Assembly (NCBI GenBank): GCA_032164245.1
Contig: JAVMKO010000020.1
Coordinates: forward strand, 6,723,206-6,787,205
DNA from: Sternotherus odoratus
Lineage: Eukaryota; Chordata; Testudines; Kinosternidae
Reading direction: 5' to 3'
DNA: 64,000 nt
The translations under genes were made by a program, and so were the position numbers. The notes under the pieces are model-generated. The model was not told the DNA's origin. It worked only from the letters and a program-made list of their open reading frames with translations, and searched no databases. Positions 36,121 through 47,700 of the stretch are shown piece by piece (positions within the stretch are counted from its first letter, which is position 1; every line of letters begins with the position of its first letter).

Positions 36121-36231
36121 TCTGAGGCCTGGTATAGGGAAAGCAAGTTAGCACCTTTTGGGGGCATGCGGGAGAAGTACATTTAAAATAGTTCTGGCTA
36201 ACACCACTTCTCTCTAGTGTAGACTGGGCCA
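36121..36231. mobile_element. Short MITE-like element
   Basis: The ends 'gaggcctggtatagg' and 'tagtgtagactgggcc' belong to the same inverted-end type as the elements at 19.2 and 51.7 kb. Confidence 0.45.
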
Positions 36232-36899
36232 TTGTTTTCCCAGGAGAAGATCTGTATGCAGTAAAGTGGAGAGAGGCCAGGGCTGCTCATCTGACAATTT
36301 TCACCAGTAGCGAGTTCACTTTAAAACCTTGGTTTGATTGACTGATTGAAGTGGGAAAACTCATTTGAAATCAGACATGAGAGAAAAATGAATGTGTGTA
36401 AATTCGGCCCTGAAAAATTCTCGAACAGCGCAAAAATCAATGGGCACTTATGGAAATGTTTGGCCTAGGCATCTAGAAGGTGACTATGTTGAGGACTACT
36501 ATGATCTTCTAGATGGAGACCTGTAGGTGGCAGCATGGATGCATTTAAACAATTGAAATTGCCATGTCCAGAGAATTTCACTCTGACGGGCCTTGCAGTC
36601 CTATGGATGGGGCTTGGAAGGCAGATCTTGGATGTGGTCAGGATCATTTATCTTAGATGCTCTGGAGCAGAACATTAAACTCTCCTGGGTCCAGATTGAA
36701 AACCCAGAGTGAGTCCTACTGTGATTCTGATATGATAGAGGCACTCTGGAGTTTCTCCTCCAGGGGAGAGGAACAATATAAACTCCAGCTACTTTATCTC
36801 ACGCCCTCCTTTTAGCTATTTGTGTTATACATCCCATCAGCATGTAAATCACACTTGTGTTTCCCACACACTGAATACTGTTCTAATACTAAAACTAAT

Positions 36900-37190
36900 A
36901 TTTTCCCTCTGTTGATATTCACCTCTTCCTGTCAGCTGCGGGAAATGGGCCACATCCATCCTAAGTGAATGGGTCTTGCTAGCACTGACCCCCCACTTGG
37001 TAAGGGAACTCCCATCTTTTCATGGTCTGTGTATTTATACCTGCCTACTGTATTTTCCACTCCATGCACCTGATGAAATGGGTTCTAGCCCCTGAAAGCT
37101 TACGTCCAAATAAATGTGTTAGTCTCTAAGGTGTCATAAGGACTCCTTGCTGTTTTTGCTGATACAGACTAACACGGTTGCCCCTCTGAA
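36900..37190 (+). mobile_element. Penelope-like element fragment with hammerhead-like core
   Basis: It reads 'gttgatattcacctcttcct', 'ccacttggtaagggaactcc', 'ctactgtattttccactcca', 'cctgatgaaatgggttctag' and 'cccctgaaagcttacgtcca', ending 'cggttgcccctctgaaa'. The order matches the copy at 63.4-64 kb. The left boundary is approximate. The family name is from recognition, not a search. Confidence 0.65.
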
Positions 37191-37769
37191 ACCCCACCCC
37201 ACAGGGGACAGAGAAAATGACCTAGTAGGTCTTTTTTCATGATTAATTTCTATTGTGGGAGCAGGAGGGAGGCCCTCTGTAAGGGACCTCATTTAGCAGT
37301 GCTTTTACTTATATTATTTAAGACCAAAGATGTAAATAGTGCTTTAAAAATACTTAGAAAGACCCGGTCTCTTCCCCTGAAAATGTACAGTCTTGCTCTA
37401 ATTCTTACAATCTTTTTTTAAGTTAGTTAGTGTTCCAGCTACTAAACCACAGCTCAAATAGTATCAATCTTGCTATCTTATTCCGGGTGTGGCTGACTTT
37501 ATGTACATGCTATCTTGGCTAGAGAGTGTCGACTAACCTTTCTTTAGCTGGAAAAATCACAGGAAATCACCAACACAAACTCCACCAAGTTATTTTTCAG
37601 GGCTGTCTGCTGCTTCTGTTTTCTCATAGGGAGTATCAGATTTGTAGGCGCTAATCTCCATAGCTCTCAGAGTAGGAAGAAAGCGACGGAAGGGTCTGAA
37701 ACAGCTTCCCCTGCTCAGTGGGGAAAAACTACCCAAATAGTTCTAAGAAGCTTAATACACTTATGAAGG

Positions 37770-37860
37770 GGATTACAGGAAGGGGTTCCCTGCAATAACA
37801 GGAGACTGGACTCAGTGACCAAGAGGTCCCTTTCTCTCTTATATATCCCAATGAAAGGCC
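37770..37860 (+). repeat. CR1 LINE 3'-end fragment
   Basis: It has 'ggaaggggttccctgcaata' and 'gactggactcagtgaccaag'. Confidence 0.7.
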
Positions 37861-37907
37861 GCCCTGTCATCTATTGTGGTGCACCTCCGGAAGACAATGA
37901 TTTGCAC

Positions 37908-38261
37908 CAGGAGTTCTCAACCTTTTCCTTTCTGAGCCCTCCCAACATGCTATAAAAACTCCATGGCTCACCTGTGCCACAGCAACTGTTTTGCTGCATA
38001 TGCCAGGGCCGGCATTAGGGGATAGCAAGGAGGGCGGTTGCCTGGTGCCCCACACCACAAGGGAGAACCATGAAGCTAAGTTTCTCAGGCTTCGGCTTCA
38101 GCCCCGATGGGAGTCAGGGCCCCAGGTTGCAGTCCCGTGTAGCGGGGCTTCAACTTTCTGTCCTGGGCCCTAGCTAGTCTAATGCCAGCCATGGTGGGTG
38201 GACTCCCTGAAACCTGCTTGCAGCCCCCCATTGGGCTCCGGACCTTAGTTGAGAAGCACTG
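37908..38261. mobile_element. hAT-type non-autonomous transposon, host of a nested element
   Basis: The ends CAGGAGTTCTCAACC and GTTGAGAAGCACTG are inverted repeats. The flanks ATTTGCAC (37900-37907) and ATTTACAC (38262-38269) match at seven of eight. Confidence 0.85.
38004..38193. mobile_element. Second DNA transposon nested inside the hAT element
   Basis: The ends CAGGGCCGGCATTAG and CTAATGCCAGCCATG are inverted repeats of about 15 bases. A clear target-site duplication was not found. Confidence 0.7.
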
Positions 38262-39319
38262 ATTTACACCAATGGAGAATCTGGCTCTGTTCAGCTAAGT
38301 CAAAGCACTTCTGTGATGGGATCCAAGCTAAGATCCGAAATTCCCAGGCTGATGGGGTAGAGGGTGTTATAAGACACAACTCATGAGTATCCCCTCTGCT
38401 GGTTGAGTTGAGTGGCTGTGGATTGTCTTGCATCTGGCTCTCCTCCCTCAGAAGGCAGGTGACTTATATTTGCAGCAATAGCATTCAAGACTTCAGAGGC
38501 CCAGTTAGAAAAAAATAACAACTGCTTTTAATTAAGAAGCTTAATTCAACTGTGATCAATTCAAACGACACGAGCAGGAACATTCTGGCTTATCCACAGC
38601 TCCCTCTCGCAGGCTACTGAGTGACAACACATTGGGCCAATAAAATGCAAGGTATAATCATTACATCGCCGGAAGCAGCTTATTCCGGCTGTGAAACAGA
38701 CTAACGCTATTTCCAGCATGTGGGTTTTGGGAGGACGGCATTATGGAGCACTGCAGATTTTGAAAGATCCCATGAGCACTGGCGATGGGTGAGCCTGATG
38801 AAGTGGGAGGTTTTTTGAAACCCCAGGAACTACCTTTTTGGGAGGGTCCCCAAAAATAGTTCAACTTCCCCAAACCTTTCAGTTCCCTGTACTTGAAATT
38901 CAGGTTTATCATGAGATTGTTTCAGTTTAGAGAAATGCCGGGGTGCTTTCTAGCTTAAAGAGCTCGGGCTAGTGTCAGGGACAGAAGAGCCCTACTACAG
39001 CTAGCATTTCACAAACGGGTGCTTTATATACAGAGTAGACATTTGTAGTTTGCATTACCATTGTCCCTGCTCCTCACTCCCTTTCATGCTGTCGGCATTC
39101 AATTGTTTTTTTTTTCTCTGCTGTTTTTCTTTCATGGTATTTCCCAAGCCGAACTTGAGCCAAACTTTTGAGCCTATGAGGTCAGATGACTGCAGCACCA
39201 TTGACTATACTCTACATGGGGCACCCAACTGACTGCCGTGGGGCTTGCAATGCCACTCCTCATCCTTTTCCATGTCCATTACGGCACTAGTCTAGGGTGT
39301 CCTTTTGCACTGTGGGTAA

Positions 39320-39400
39320 ATTCTATGGCCGGTGTTATGCAGGAGGACAGACTAGAGGACCACAGCAGCCCTTTAATCTATAGGTCTATGTATGAATCAT
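39320..39400 (+). repeat. CR1 LINE 3'-end fragment
   Basis: It has 'gtgttatgcaggaggacaga' and 'ctagaggaccacagcagccc'. Confidence 0.75.
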
Positions 39401-39693
39401 CCCCATGTATGAATGTCCAATGAAAGAAGGGGTTTTCTTGCAAATGTATTGACTTGTTTCCGAATCTGAAAGTTTATAGCAGCAGCAGAGCCTTGTGAGC
39501 ACCTAGCAAGGAGGAACTGGGCTGCCTGTGAAAGACCCACTGGTGGTCAGCCGAAATAAGAAGCAGTCAAAGCAACAAGCAGCCGAGGGCTGAATCGTTC
39601 AGTCCTTAAATTGAGTCAGTGAACGTGTTGTCTGCAGAAGTTCTAATTGTGATCTGAACTGCACACTGGTGTAAACGAGAGCTGAACCTAGCC

Positions 39694-39815
39694 TAGGGTG
39701 ACAGACAGCGAGGGTGAAAAATTGGGATGGGGGTGGAGGGTAATAGGCACCTATATAAGGCAAAGCCGCAAACATTGGGACTGTCCCTAAAAAATTGGGA
39801 CATCTGATCACACTA
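39694..39815. mobile_element. hAT-type MITE, second copy of the 1.1-kb element
   Basis: The 122-bp element starts TAGGGTGACAGACAGC and ends CATCTGATCACACTA. The flanks ACCTAGCC (39686-39693) and ACCTACCC (39816-39823) match at seven of eight. Confidence 0.8.
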
Positions 39816-40059
39816 ACCTACCCTTTACGCTGCATTTTCCACACGCTAGCCTGCCACCGACGTAAAAAATAAAGTGAAACCGTATATAAGTTGGGAACTG
39901 TTAAACTCCAGAGAAGTCTCCCAGGGGAAATGGTAAAGGCCTCACTGGCTGAGCTAGTTAAGGTTGTCGGTCACCCTTTGTATTAAAGTTCCAGTCAAGT
40001 ACGTAAAAGGTTGTTATAGAGAGGAGGGTGATAAATTGTTCTCCTTATCCACCGAGGAC

Positions 40060-40515
40060 AGGACAGAATGAATGGATTTAAATTGCAACAAGGGTGGTTT
40101 AGGTTGGACGTTAGGAAAAACTTCCTAACTGAAGGTAGTTAACTACTGGAACAAATTACCTGGGGGGGGGGGGGGTTAAGGAATCTCTGTCATTGGTGAT
40201 TTTAAAGAACAGGTTAGACAAACACCTGTCAGGAATAGTCTAGATCAGGAATAGTCAATAGGTGGACTGCAAGCCAAATCCAGACCACCAGATGTTTTTG
40301 AATGGACTCCAAAAATCTATATATTTACTTATTATAATTATTCTTTATTATTTTCTCTGGAATCTGGACCCTGACTATACCTTGACCAAGAAATTTGCAC
40401 CTTGACAAAAAAACAATTGTCTAGATAATATTTAGTCCTGGCTCAGCACAGGGGACTGGACTAAGATTGTATCAAGATCCCTTCCAGTCCTCAATTACTA
40501 TGATTCCGTGAGTTA
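40060..40515 (+). repeat. CR1 LINE 3' region, interrupted by a DNA transposon
   Basis: It runs 'ggtggtttaggttggacgtt', 'aggaaaaacttcctaactga' and 'gattttaaagaacaggttag', then after the insertion 'cacaggggactggactaaga' and 'ccttccagtcctcaattact'. A G-run near 40162 may vary in length. Confidence 0.9.
40246..40418. mobile_element. hAT-type fragment inserted in CR1, exact 8-bp duplication
   Basis: The insertion begins CAGGAATAGTCAATAGG and is flanked by exact GTCTAGAT at 40238-40245 and 40419-40426. The right terminal repeat is shortened; only ATT of the expected end remains before the duplication. Confidence 0.8.
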
Positions 40516-40539
40516 TAAATGGTTTATGAAGGGTTAATA

Positions 40540-40760
40540 AATGATGTTATAAACAGATTACAGACATCAGTAGCAAGTGTTATAGATGCTTATAAGCACA
40601 TTATTAGGATGCCATGTTTATAAGCAATCTATTGGCCTACTGGAGTCCACAGCAATCTAAAATGATTGACTAACCATTTATTAAAATGACAGTTATGATT
40701 TATTAGCCTGTTATAGACTGTTTATAAATGGAACCTTAATATAAAGTGTGACAGGTACAA
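40540..40760. repeat. Palindromic 'ttataaatggtttat' repeat
   Basis: It starts 'gttataaatggtttatgaag' and ends 'ctgtttataaatggaacctt'. A relative is at 44590-44770. Confidence 0.5.
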
Positions 40761-40866
40761 TATACTCTGGGGAAGAATCCTGCACTGGACGTCCAGGAGG
40801 GAGGGATGCATCAGGTGATCTAGTTGGTTTCATCCATCTCTATGACAGCAATATTAAAATGTAGAT

Positions 40867-40872
40867 TTTATT
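40867..40872 (-). terminator. Candidate poly(A) signal of ARHGAP25
   Basis: TTTATT on the plus strand reads AATAAA on the gene strand, about 690 bases past the stop codon. Another candidate exists further on, near 40345, but inside a transposon. Confidence 0.4.
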
Positions 40873-41174
40873 CTGAAAACTGTAATTTCACTCAGGCTAG
40901 GAGCAGAGGATGGAGGAAAAGGATTTAACTGTAGGATGCAGTACAATGTCCAACCAAACTCAGAGCAGTCGCCTATGTAATGATAAAAGCCACAGGCTTT
41001 TCCAAATTCCTGGAGTTCCAGTTTTTCAATGTTATTTTTGTTCCCCTTTGAGAAACTTAAAAACCATCAGTCCTTTCTCCCATGATGAGTGTTATCAAAT
41101 GTCAGGCCAAGGAACTGGTGTGTGACAGAGAGATTCCTTCAGGGCCACTGCGAACGGGCATCATGTACAATCAG

Positions 41175-41495
41175 CACGTGGAACTCCCTGTCACATGGTG
41201 TTATTCACGCCAAGTGTTTAGCAGAATTCAAAAAATGATTGGCCATGTATATGGATAACATGAACAGAGTAGGATTAAAAAAACAAAAGAGAGTTTTGAA
41301 AAGGATGTAAACCCTCCTACTTCAGGGCATAAACCAACCTCTCACTACTAGAGGTCAGGAAGGAACTTTCCCTAGAGGAAGATTAACCGGTAGGGTTCCT
41401 TACACCCTCCTCTGAGCAGCTGGTGCTGGCCATTCACAGCAGGAGAATTCTAGACAAGAGAGACCCCAGGTTCAATCCAGTCTGACAATTCCTAT
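41175..41495 (+). repeat. CR1 LINE 3' region, antisense within the ARHGAP25 3' UTR
   Basis: It has 'acgtggaactccctgtcaca', 'gcagaattcaaaaaatgatt', 'ggtcaggaaggaactttccc' and ends 'cagtctgacaattcctatct'. Confidence 0.8.
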
Positions 41496-41560
41496 CTGAA
41501 GGGGACAGATAATCCCCATTTAGCTGTACTTCCTGTGTGTGCACATCCAGGTCCGTTCTC

Positions 41561-41771
41561 TTATTTTCTTTTGTCCCTGGGGTCACTAGTGGGTTTGAGG
41601 AAGTTCTGGATCTCCTGCTCCAGCACCTTGTTCCTCTTCTCAACATCTTCCCGTGAGCGCTCCACGTTCTGAAGCTTCCGTTCCAGCTCCGCAAACTTCT
41701 CCTTCTCTTTCTCGATCTCTTTGTTCAGTTGCACCACTTTGGCCCAGACTTCGTAGTTCTCCTTCTGGAGG
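41561..41771 (-). CDS. ARHGAP25: ARHGAP25 last coding exon: C-terminal coiled coil
   Basis: The acceptor cattgcag is followed by C, which completes a Ser codon, then 69 codons and TAA at 41561-41563. The protein is a heptad-rich coiled coil ([20 protein letters not shown] onward) with [12 protein letters not shown], nearly the same as in human ARHGAP25. The final residues ([10 protein letters not shown]) diverge, as is common at the C-terminus. The open frame runs further upstream to 41914, but that part is intron. Confidence 0.95.
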
Positions 41772-44700
41772 CTGCAATGGGAAGGACAGAGGGACAGCTC
41801 TGAAAAGTCATCATGTGGCTCCTGGTAACTCACCCCTCCATGCCACTCAGCAATGCAATACTTGGCAGTGCTGCCCCGAATGATGCACAGCCTCGTTACC
41901 CAATCCCTTAACACTTTGTCACATCCAATGAATCCATAGCAATTAAAAAGCTCTGGGCATAATTATGAGCCAGATTGTGTCTATTGGCTGCAGACCTGTA
42001 CTGGAGGTGCAGCAGAGCTCCAATGACCTAAAAGGAGCTTTGCAGCACTATAGAAGGGGCTACTATAGTGGTTTTTGACCTTTTTTAATTTGCGGACCCC
42101 TTTGGAAATCCGTTGTCTATAGATAGATTAAATCCTTTCAGTCAACTTTCGGCCTAAGTCTTTTGCTGACCCTTTAGACATAGTGGGATCTGCAGACCAC
42201 AGGTTGAGAACCACTGGCCCAGCATGTGCTGCCCTTCACTGGCAGCAGCAGGGATGCAAGGAGCTGTGCGTTTGGGGTGTCTATGGGTCGCTAGAAAGGT
42301 ATGCAGTTATCTCTGGTCCTTACAAAGGGAACAAAAAGGATGGGGGGAGTAAAGATGCATGCACCTTCCTCTGCTCTTGCAAACTCACAAAGGGGCCTGC
42401 GGCACTGGGGCCCTAGATGGGGCCCAACAAGAGCTGGTCGGGTATTTTTCAATGAAACTTCATTTGCTGGAAAATGTGAGTTTGCAAAATCTGAAACTTT
42501 TCATGGGAAAAGGCAAGTTTTGACAGTTTCTTGACTCAAAAAAGTTTCTGAAGCAAAGTTTAGGTGTCGGCACGTCCCATTTCCACATTTGCTAACTGAA
42601 ACTTTTTGGTTTTCCTGTTCAAAACGACTCTTTGTTAAACTGATTACAGGACACACAAAAAACTAGAAAATGTGAAAGGTCAAAATGAAAACAAAATTCT
42701 TTAAAATTATCAAAACAAAACATTTTGATTGGCCTGATCTGAAAAAAAAAACCCAGATAATCAGTTCATGAAAATTTTCACAGTTTTGACTTTCAGATCT
42801 CAATTTGGGACAAGAAAAATTTCCAAAAATCTCATAATATTTTTGTGAAATGGGAAATCTGATTCTCTCCCAGCTTTAGTCCAAACCAAAATTTCAGAGC
42901 TACCCTAAACTCTGCAGAAATTTGGATCCAAATCCAAGTTTCATGTTTGGCCCCTATCTCTATAGTGGCCAAGTCTATAGTAATTAATATTGCCTAATAT
43001 TAATATGGTAATAATATGATACAAAAGAAACATTAGTAATTACAGCTATATGATAGTGCAGTAATACTGGTAATTAATGGTATTAATTGTATATGATACT
43101 GTAGTAAGGTAAGTAACTACTTCATGATACTATAGTAATACAAGTAAATACTCATGTATAGTATCGATACTATAATAGTATATAATAGTAAAATTATAAA
43201 TTACAGTATACTATAGTAATACCAGAAATTAATCTTATATAGATTAATACTATCATCTATTACAATAAAATCAGTAATTACTACTATATGATACTATAGT
43301 AATAATAGTAGTCATTAACTCTTTATAATCTAATACTATAAGGGTGTAAGTTGAGGTTTTCACACTCTCCTGAATGCAGCACTGAGAATTATTTACCTTA
43401 GCGAGGTGAGGTGGCTGAGGTCGTTTTTTTATTGGACCAACTTCTAAAAATCGTAATAAAAGCTATAACCCCACCCCACTTGTCATTCTACTATCCTGAG
43501 ACCAATTCGTCTACAACAACACCGCAGACCATCATTTACCTTTTAATTTGCTCTTCATAGTCCTTTTTCTGCATTTCCATTTCTTTTTTCAGCCCCAGGA
43601 TCAGCTTTTGAAGGGACTCCAGGTTCTCCTGACCAGAGCCACAGTCCTCAGCACCGATATTTGGACCTAATAGTTCCTTTGGCACAAGGCTAGCGCTTTG
43701 GGTTGCTAACAAATCTTTCTTGGAGTCGCTGCTTACTGTGCTGAGAGAACTAGTGCAAGTGCCCTCCCCAGTCTCTGCCTGGCAGGTAGGGACATTGTCG
43801 TAGGTTGAAGTCCGGTGAAGGTCGAGCAGCTTAAAAAGATCCTGAGACAATGTTCTTTTGTGCCCATCTGTCGGGGAAGTAGGAGGGAGCTGACTTCCTG
43901 AAGATGTCCAAAAGTCATTGCTGAATATGTCATTTTTATCGCTGCTGGCTTTCTCCTCCAGAGAGGAAGCAGTTAGGAAAGATTTCCTGTTGGGAAGGGT
44001 CTGAGTTCTTTTCCTGGACTGTATTTTCCACATTTCCAACATATCTTTGGGTTGGTTTACATTATCTTCGAGAGATGCACCCAGCCTGACCGCTGTCCTG
44101 GAGGAAGTGGGACTGCTGGTATCTAGGTCATCTCTCTGAAAATAGAGCCAAGAACATTAGAAAGTAATTTCATTTTCATTCACACACAGTACAGATGCAC
44201 ACTGTGGTGACCAAAATAAAGCCACGCTCTATATTCAAGTTCATGTATAACTGGATAAGAAATGATGAGTGGATATTATAAGTAGGGCTGGTAAAAAAAA
44301 ATTTCCATCAAAGGATTTTCTCTAGAAAAGTGGGTTTTACACTGAATTAAAATTTCTGTGGAAAGTATCTGCTTTCAAGGAACACTTTTGACTTCTTGTC
44401 AAAAAACAAAACTATTTTTTTTTTAGTTTTTCAGCTAAAAAGCAAAAAAAAATTCTTCTGAAAATTTAACTTTTTATTTTTTTGCTGAAAACTTTTTGAT
44501 TTTCAGTTTTCTGTGAAAAATCTAAATTTTTCATCTAAAAGAGCCCCATTTTCCAGCCAGATGTAGTTATAGTCATATTACGGGGATGAATAGTATTTGC
44601 TGTAAGCACATCAGTATGATGGGATTATAGATGGTTATTAGTAACCTCTTGACCTGTTTGATCCTATAACAAACCATAACAAGAGATTACCCATTAATTA

Positions 44701-47700
44701 AAATGTCCACTAATCATTTACTTACCATTTATTAACTAGTTATCATTTGTAGCTTAATATAAAAAGTAATCAAAATATCATATGTGGAAAAAATGTCCTC
44801 ACTTGTGTTATTATGTTGTGTTATTATGTATATATGTTGCATGAAACAATCCTGGTAGGACACCTGAGTTGCTTCAACATTTTTAAGTTGTCAAAATTTC
44901 ACATTTTGATGACAAAAAGAACCAGAAAGAAAATCAAGAATAATTCTTTAACCCACCCTCTTTTTTAGAACACCGCTGTAGACTGGTAAAATATTTTGAA
45001 TTTTTGAAATGTATAGAATATTTGTCATCAAAATTTAAATTTAAATTAAAAATAGGAAAAGTGCAATAATTTCCTTGATTTCCCCCCACCCCTGTTTTGG
45101 TTTTTTTTGACCAGCAGTATTTAGCAAATCATTCCCATACATAGAGGCAGTGTTGCCTAGTGGATAGAACACTGGACCGTGCCTCAGAAACCTTGATCTT
45201 TTCATGGCTTTGCCACCGGCCTACTGGGTGACCACTGGCAAGTCACTTCACCTCTCTGTGCCCCGATTTCCCCACCCGTGCAATGGGGATAATAATACTG
45301 ACCTCCTCCATATAGCACTTTGAGATCCCATGATTGAAACGTGCTCTAAAAGAGATGGGAATTATTATTTCACAAGATCGAGTCTTACCTTTTGGCTGTG
45401 GGTTACGGTGTTTGCCTTGGACACTGGTGGATCTTCTGCAGCATCCCAGCCCACGGAACTGCGTGGCACTTGGATCTTCTTGGAATCGTTCCTTTGGGCA
45501 GGGGGCGAAGGGGGCTCATCTTTTGACACGGGGAAGAGCTTGGCATGGTCACTTATCATCACAGTCATCACTCTCTGGATCTGGGGGGTGCCTATAATAG
45601 AAAAGAACCACGTTCTTCAGCACCTAGGGAGAACTCCTTCATACCATTATTTTAAATCAGGCACTCAAGCCGAAATTCTTTCCTTCCTAACATTCACTGC
45701 ACATTATTGAAAAGAGAGTGGAATTTGGGTTTTGTGTCAAATTCTTCCCTGTAGAAATAGTGGGACTTGAGCTTCACTTTCAGTGGTCGCCAGCTCTAGG
45801 AAGTGAGGAAAACTGACACTCCCAAAGAATTTCCCTATTAGTTCTGGTGCATTTGTCCCTTGGCCACAAAGTTCAGTGGAGAGGTCAAAATGTCTGGATC
45901 ATCTTGAATGACTATTTTCCAGAGTTCCCTGTGTGGCTGCAGAGGTACGAAAGAATGCCCTACCTTTCGGAGGCCCAGAATGTTGCTTGCTCACCCTTGT
46001 GTGGATGGAATGCACAATACAAGGGCTAGGTATTATTATTGTAGGGCCATTTGTGGCCTGATTGACCTGCCGTGGTGCTGAGATACCAGGTAGAATGTTT
46101 TCTGTCCAAGCTTCTGTACCATGTCTGACTTAGGAAGTTCATTGTTTTAAACCTTTGGAGACAGTGATCCCTTGAATACTGCAAGGGGCTGCCTATGTCA
46201 ACAGTGTTACATGATTCCATTGTACCTCTCATAATAACTGCAGGGTCCTCTATTTTTGGCCTGATGAGATTCACTCCAATCACTGTTGCCAGGTTATCCA
46301 CGCTCATCTTGTTGACGCTGGAGTTCTGCTGTATTTCATGTAGGAACCTGCCGGAATCCAAGGGGAAAAATTCCACTTGGGCAAACAAACAGTCTGAAAA
46401 TAAATCTGTTAAAGGTGTTATAAAATCCTAATAATCCATCCAGCGCTTGCTCCAGAGATAGAAACATAGATACAGGCCCCTTGTTATTTCAGAGCACACT
46501 GAGGCTTTGTCTTTTAGGCATCTCTTCAGAAGCCAAATCTGTCAAGTGGTAAAAGAGTTGGGTCCCCCCAAAAAAACAAAAAGAAACAAAGATTGGTTTG
46601 ATCCTTAATGATGTTGCCAAAGAAAAATGAATGTGCTACACATGGGAGAGCACATACAGGCCCAAATTGAGCTCACTGAAGTAAATAAATTCATAGGTTT
46701 TAAAGTGAGACGAGGGCATTTTGATCAGCTATTCTGACTTCCTGTATAACCGTGGCCAGAGAATTTCACCCACAAATTACTGCATCCAGCATAAAATTAC
46801 ATCCCCGTTCACCAGGGCTAGATTTAACCCACAGAGGATCCCTCTCGGTTTTGGGCCAAGCAAAACCCCTGAATTTTTTTAATAGGTTTCTCATTAAAAC
46901 TAATTGTCAGGTAGCTATTTATGAGAAGCTATAAACTGGCTCATGGTTACTCAAAGTGACTCTCTGCTCAAGCCAGAAATCCAGACCCAGGTAACAAACC
47001 ACCCAAAGTGTGGGAGTGTCCAGATCTGAGATTTTGGTTCAGGCCTTGGCAGTGTTTTGATTCAAATTCAGGTTCAGATTTCAGACTCTCCTAGTGTCCT
47101 GGGGTGTTTGGATCCAGGAGGTTGGTGAGAGACCATCTTTTTGCAACTGAGCTGAATTTCGAGTCTGCCAAAGAAAAAAAATAAACAAAAAGAAAAAAAC
47201 CAAACCAGGTGAGTTTTGCATGGTTTGGGATTTCCTGGTAGACAATTTTGTTCAGATCTCTTCAGCTCATCTGTCCAGTTACAGAGAAATTCAACCTTAT
47301 GCAAGGGGCTGGCAAAAGAGATTAGTCACCTGATGTTTTAAGGGACAGCTGAGTGAAGCCTAAGGCAGCCTAGCGTTTGCTCTCCGAGAAAGTGTCTGTT
47401 TCATTGTTTGAGACTAAAACCTAGATCCCCAGATCTGGGCCTAACTTCTCAAGCACCATGATGAAAGTTGGGCTGTTTGTACATGATGAAAGAGTACATA
47501 CCTGCATATATAACTGAGGAGGTTGTAGTTGACTCCGGGAAGCTGAGACAGCTGCTTCACTAGCTCCTGATGACCCTAAACACAATTTAAAAATTGCTTT
47601 GTAAAGGCTCATAAACTTATCTGGATTCCACACCATCTGTGAATTTGCCCAGTTTCTCCAATGACATCTTGGTGTGATATCTCTTCTCTGTGCTGGCTCG

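Larger units (their letters stand above)
15230..40866. other. Intergenic region between BMP10 and ARHGAP25
   Basis: This is 25.6 kb between two convergent genes. It is filled with the repeats listed separately. No spliced gene is recognised; the open frames present are short and mostly fall in repeats. The segments 16300-17900, 18100-19200, 22600-23500, 28200-29100 and 33000-33700 look single-copy and hold nothing I can name. Confidence 0.65.
40867..41560 (-). other. ARHGAP25 3' UTR (extent inferred)
   Basis: The first plausible AATAAA on the minus strand is at 40867-40872, which would give a 3' UTR of about 700 bases. A plus-strand CR1 fragment fills 41175-41495, so much of the UTR would be antisense CR1 sequence. 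Confidence 0.45.
41772..43539 (-). other. ARHGAP25 intron before the last coding exon
   Basis: This 1.8-kb intron holds a hAT-type relic (42070-42215), an AT-rich self-complementary repeat (42420-42900) and a TA-rich minisatellite (42970-43335). Confidence 0.85.

Noticed and set aside
41772..41914. N-terminal extension of the ORF of the last ARHGAP25 exon
   Set aside because: The acceptor cattgcag ends at 41772, and the upstream residues have no similarity to the protein.
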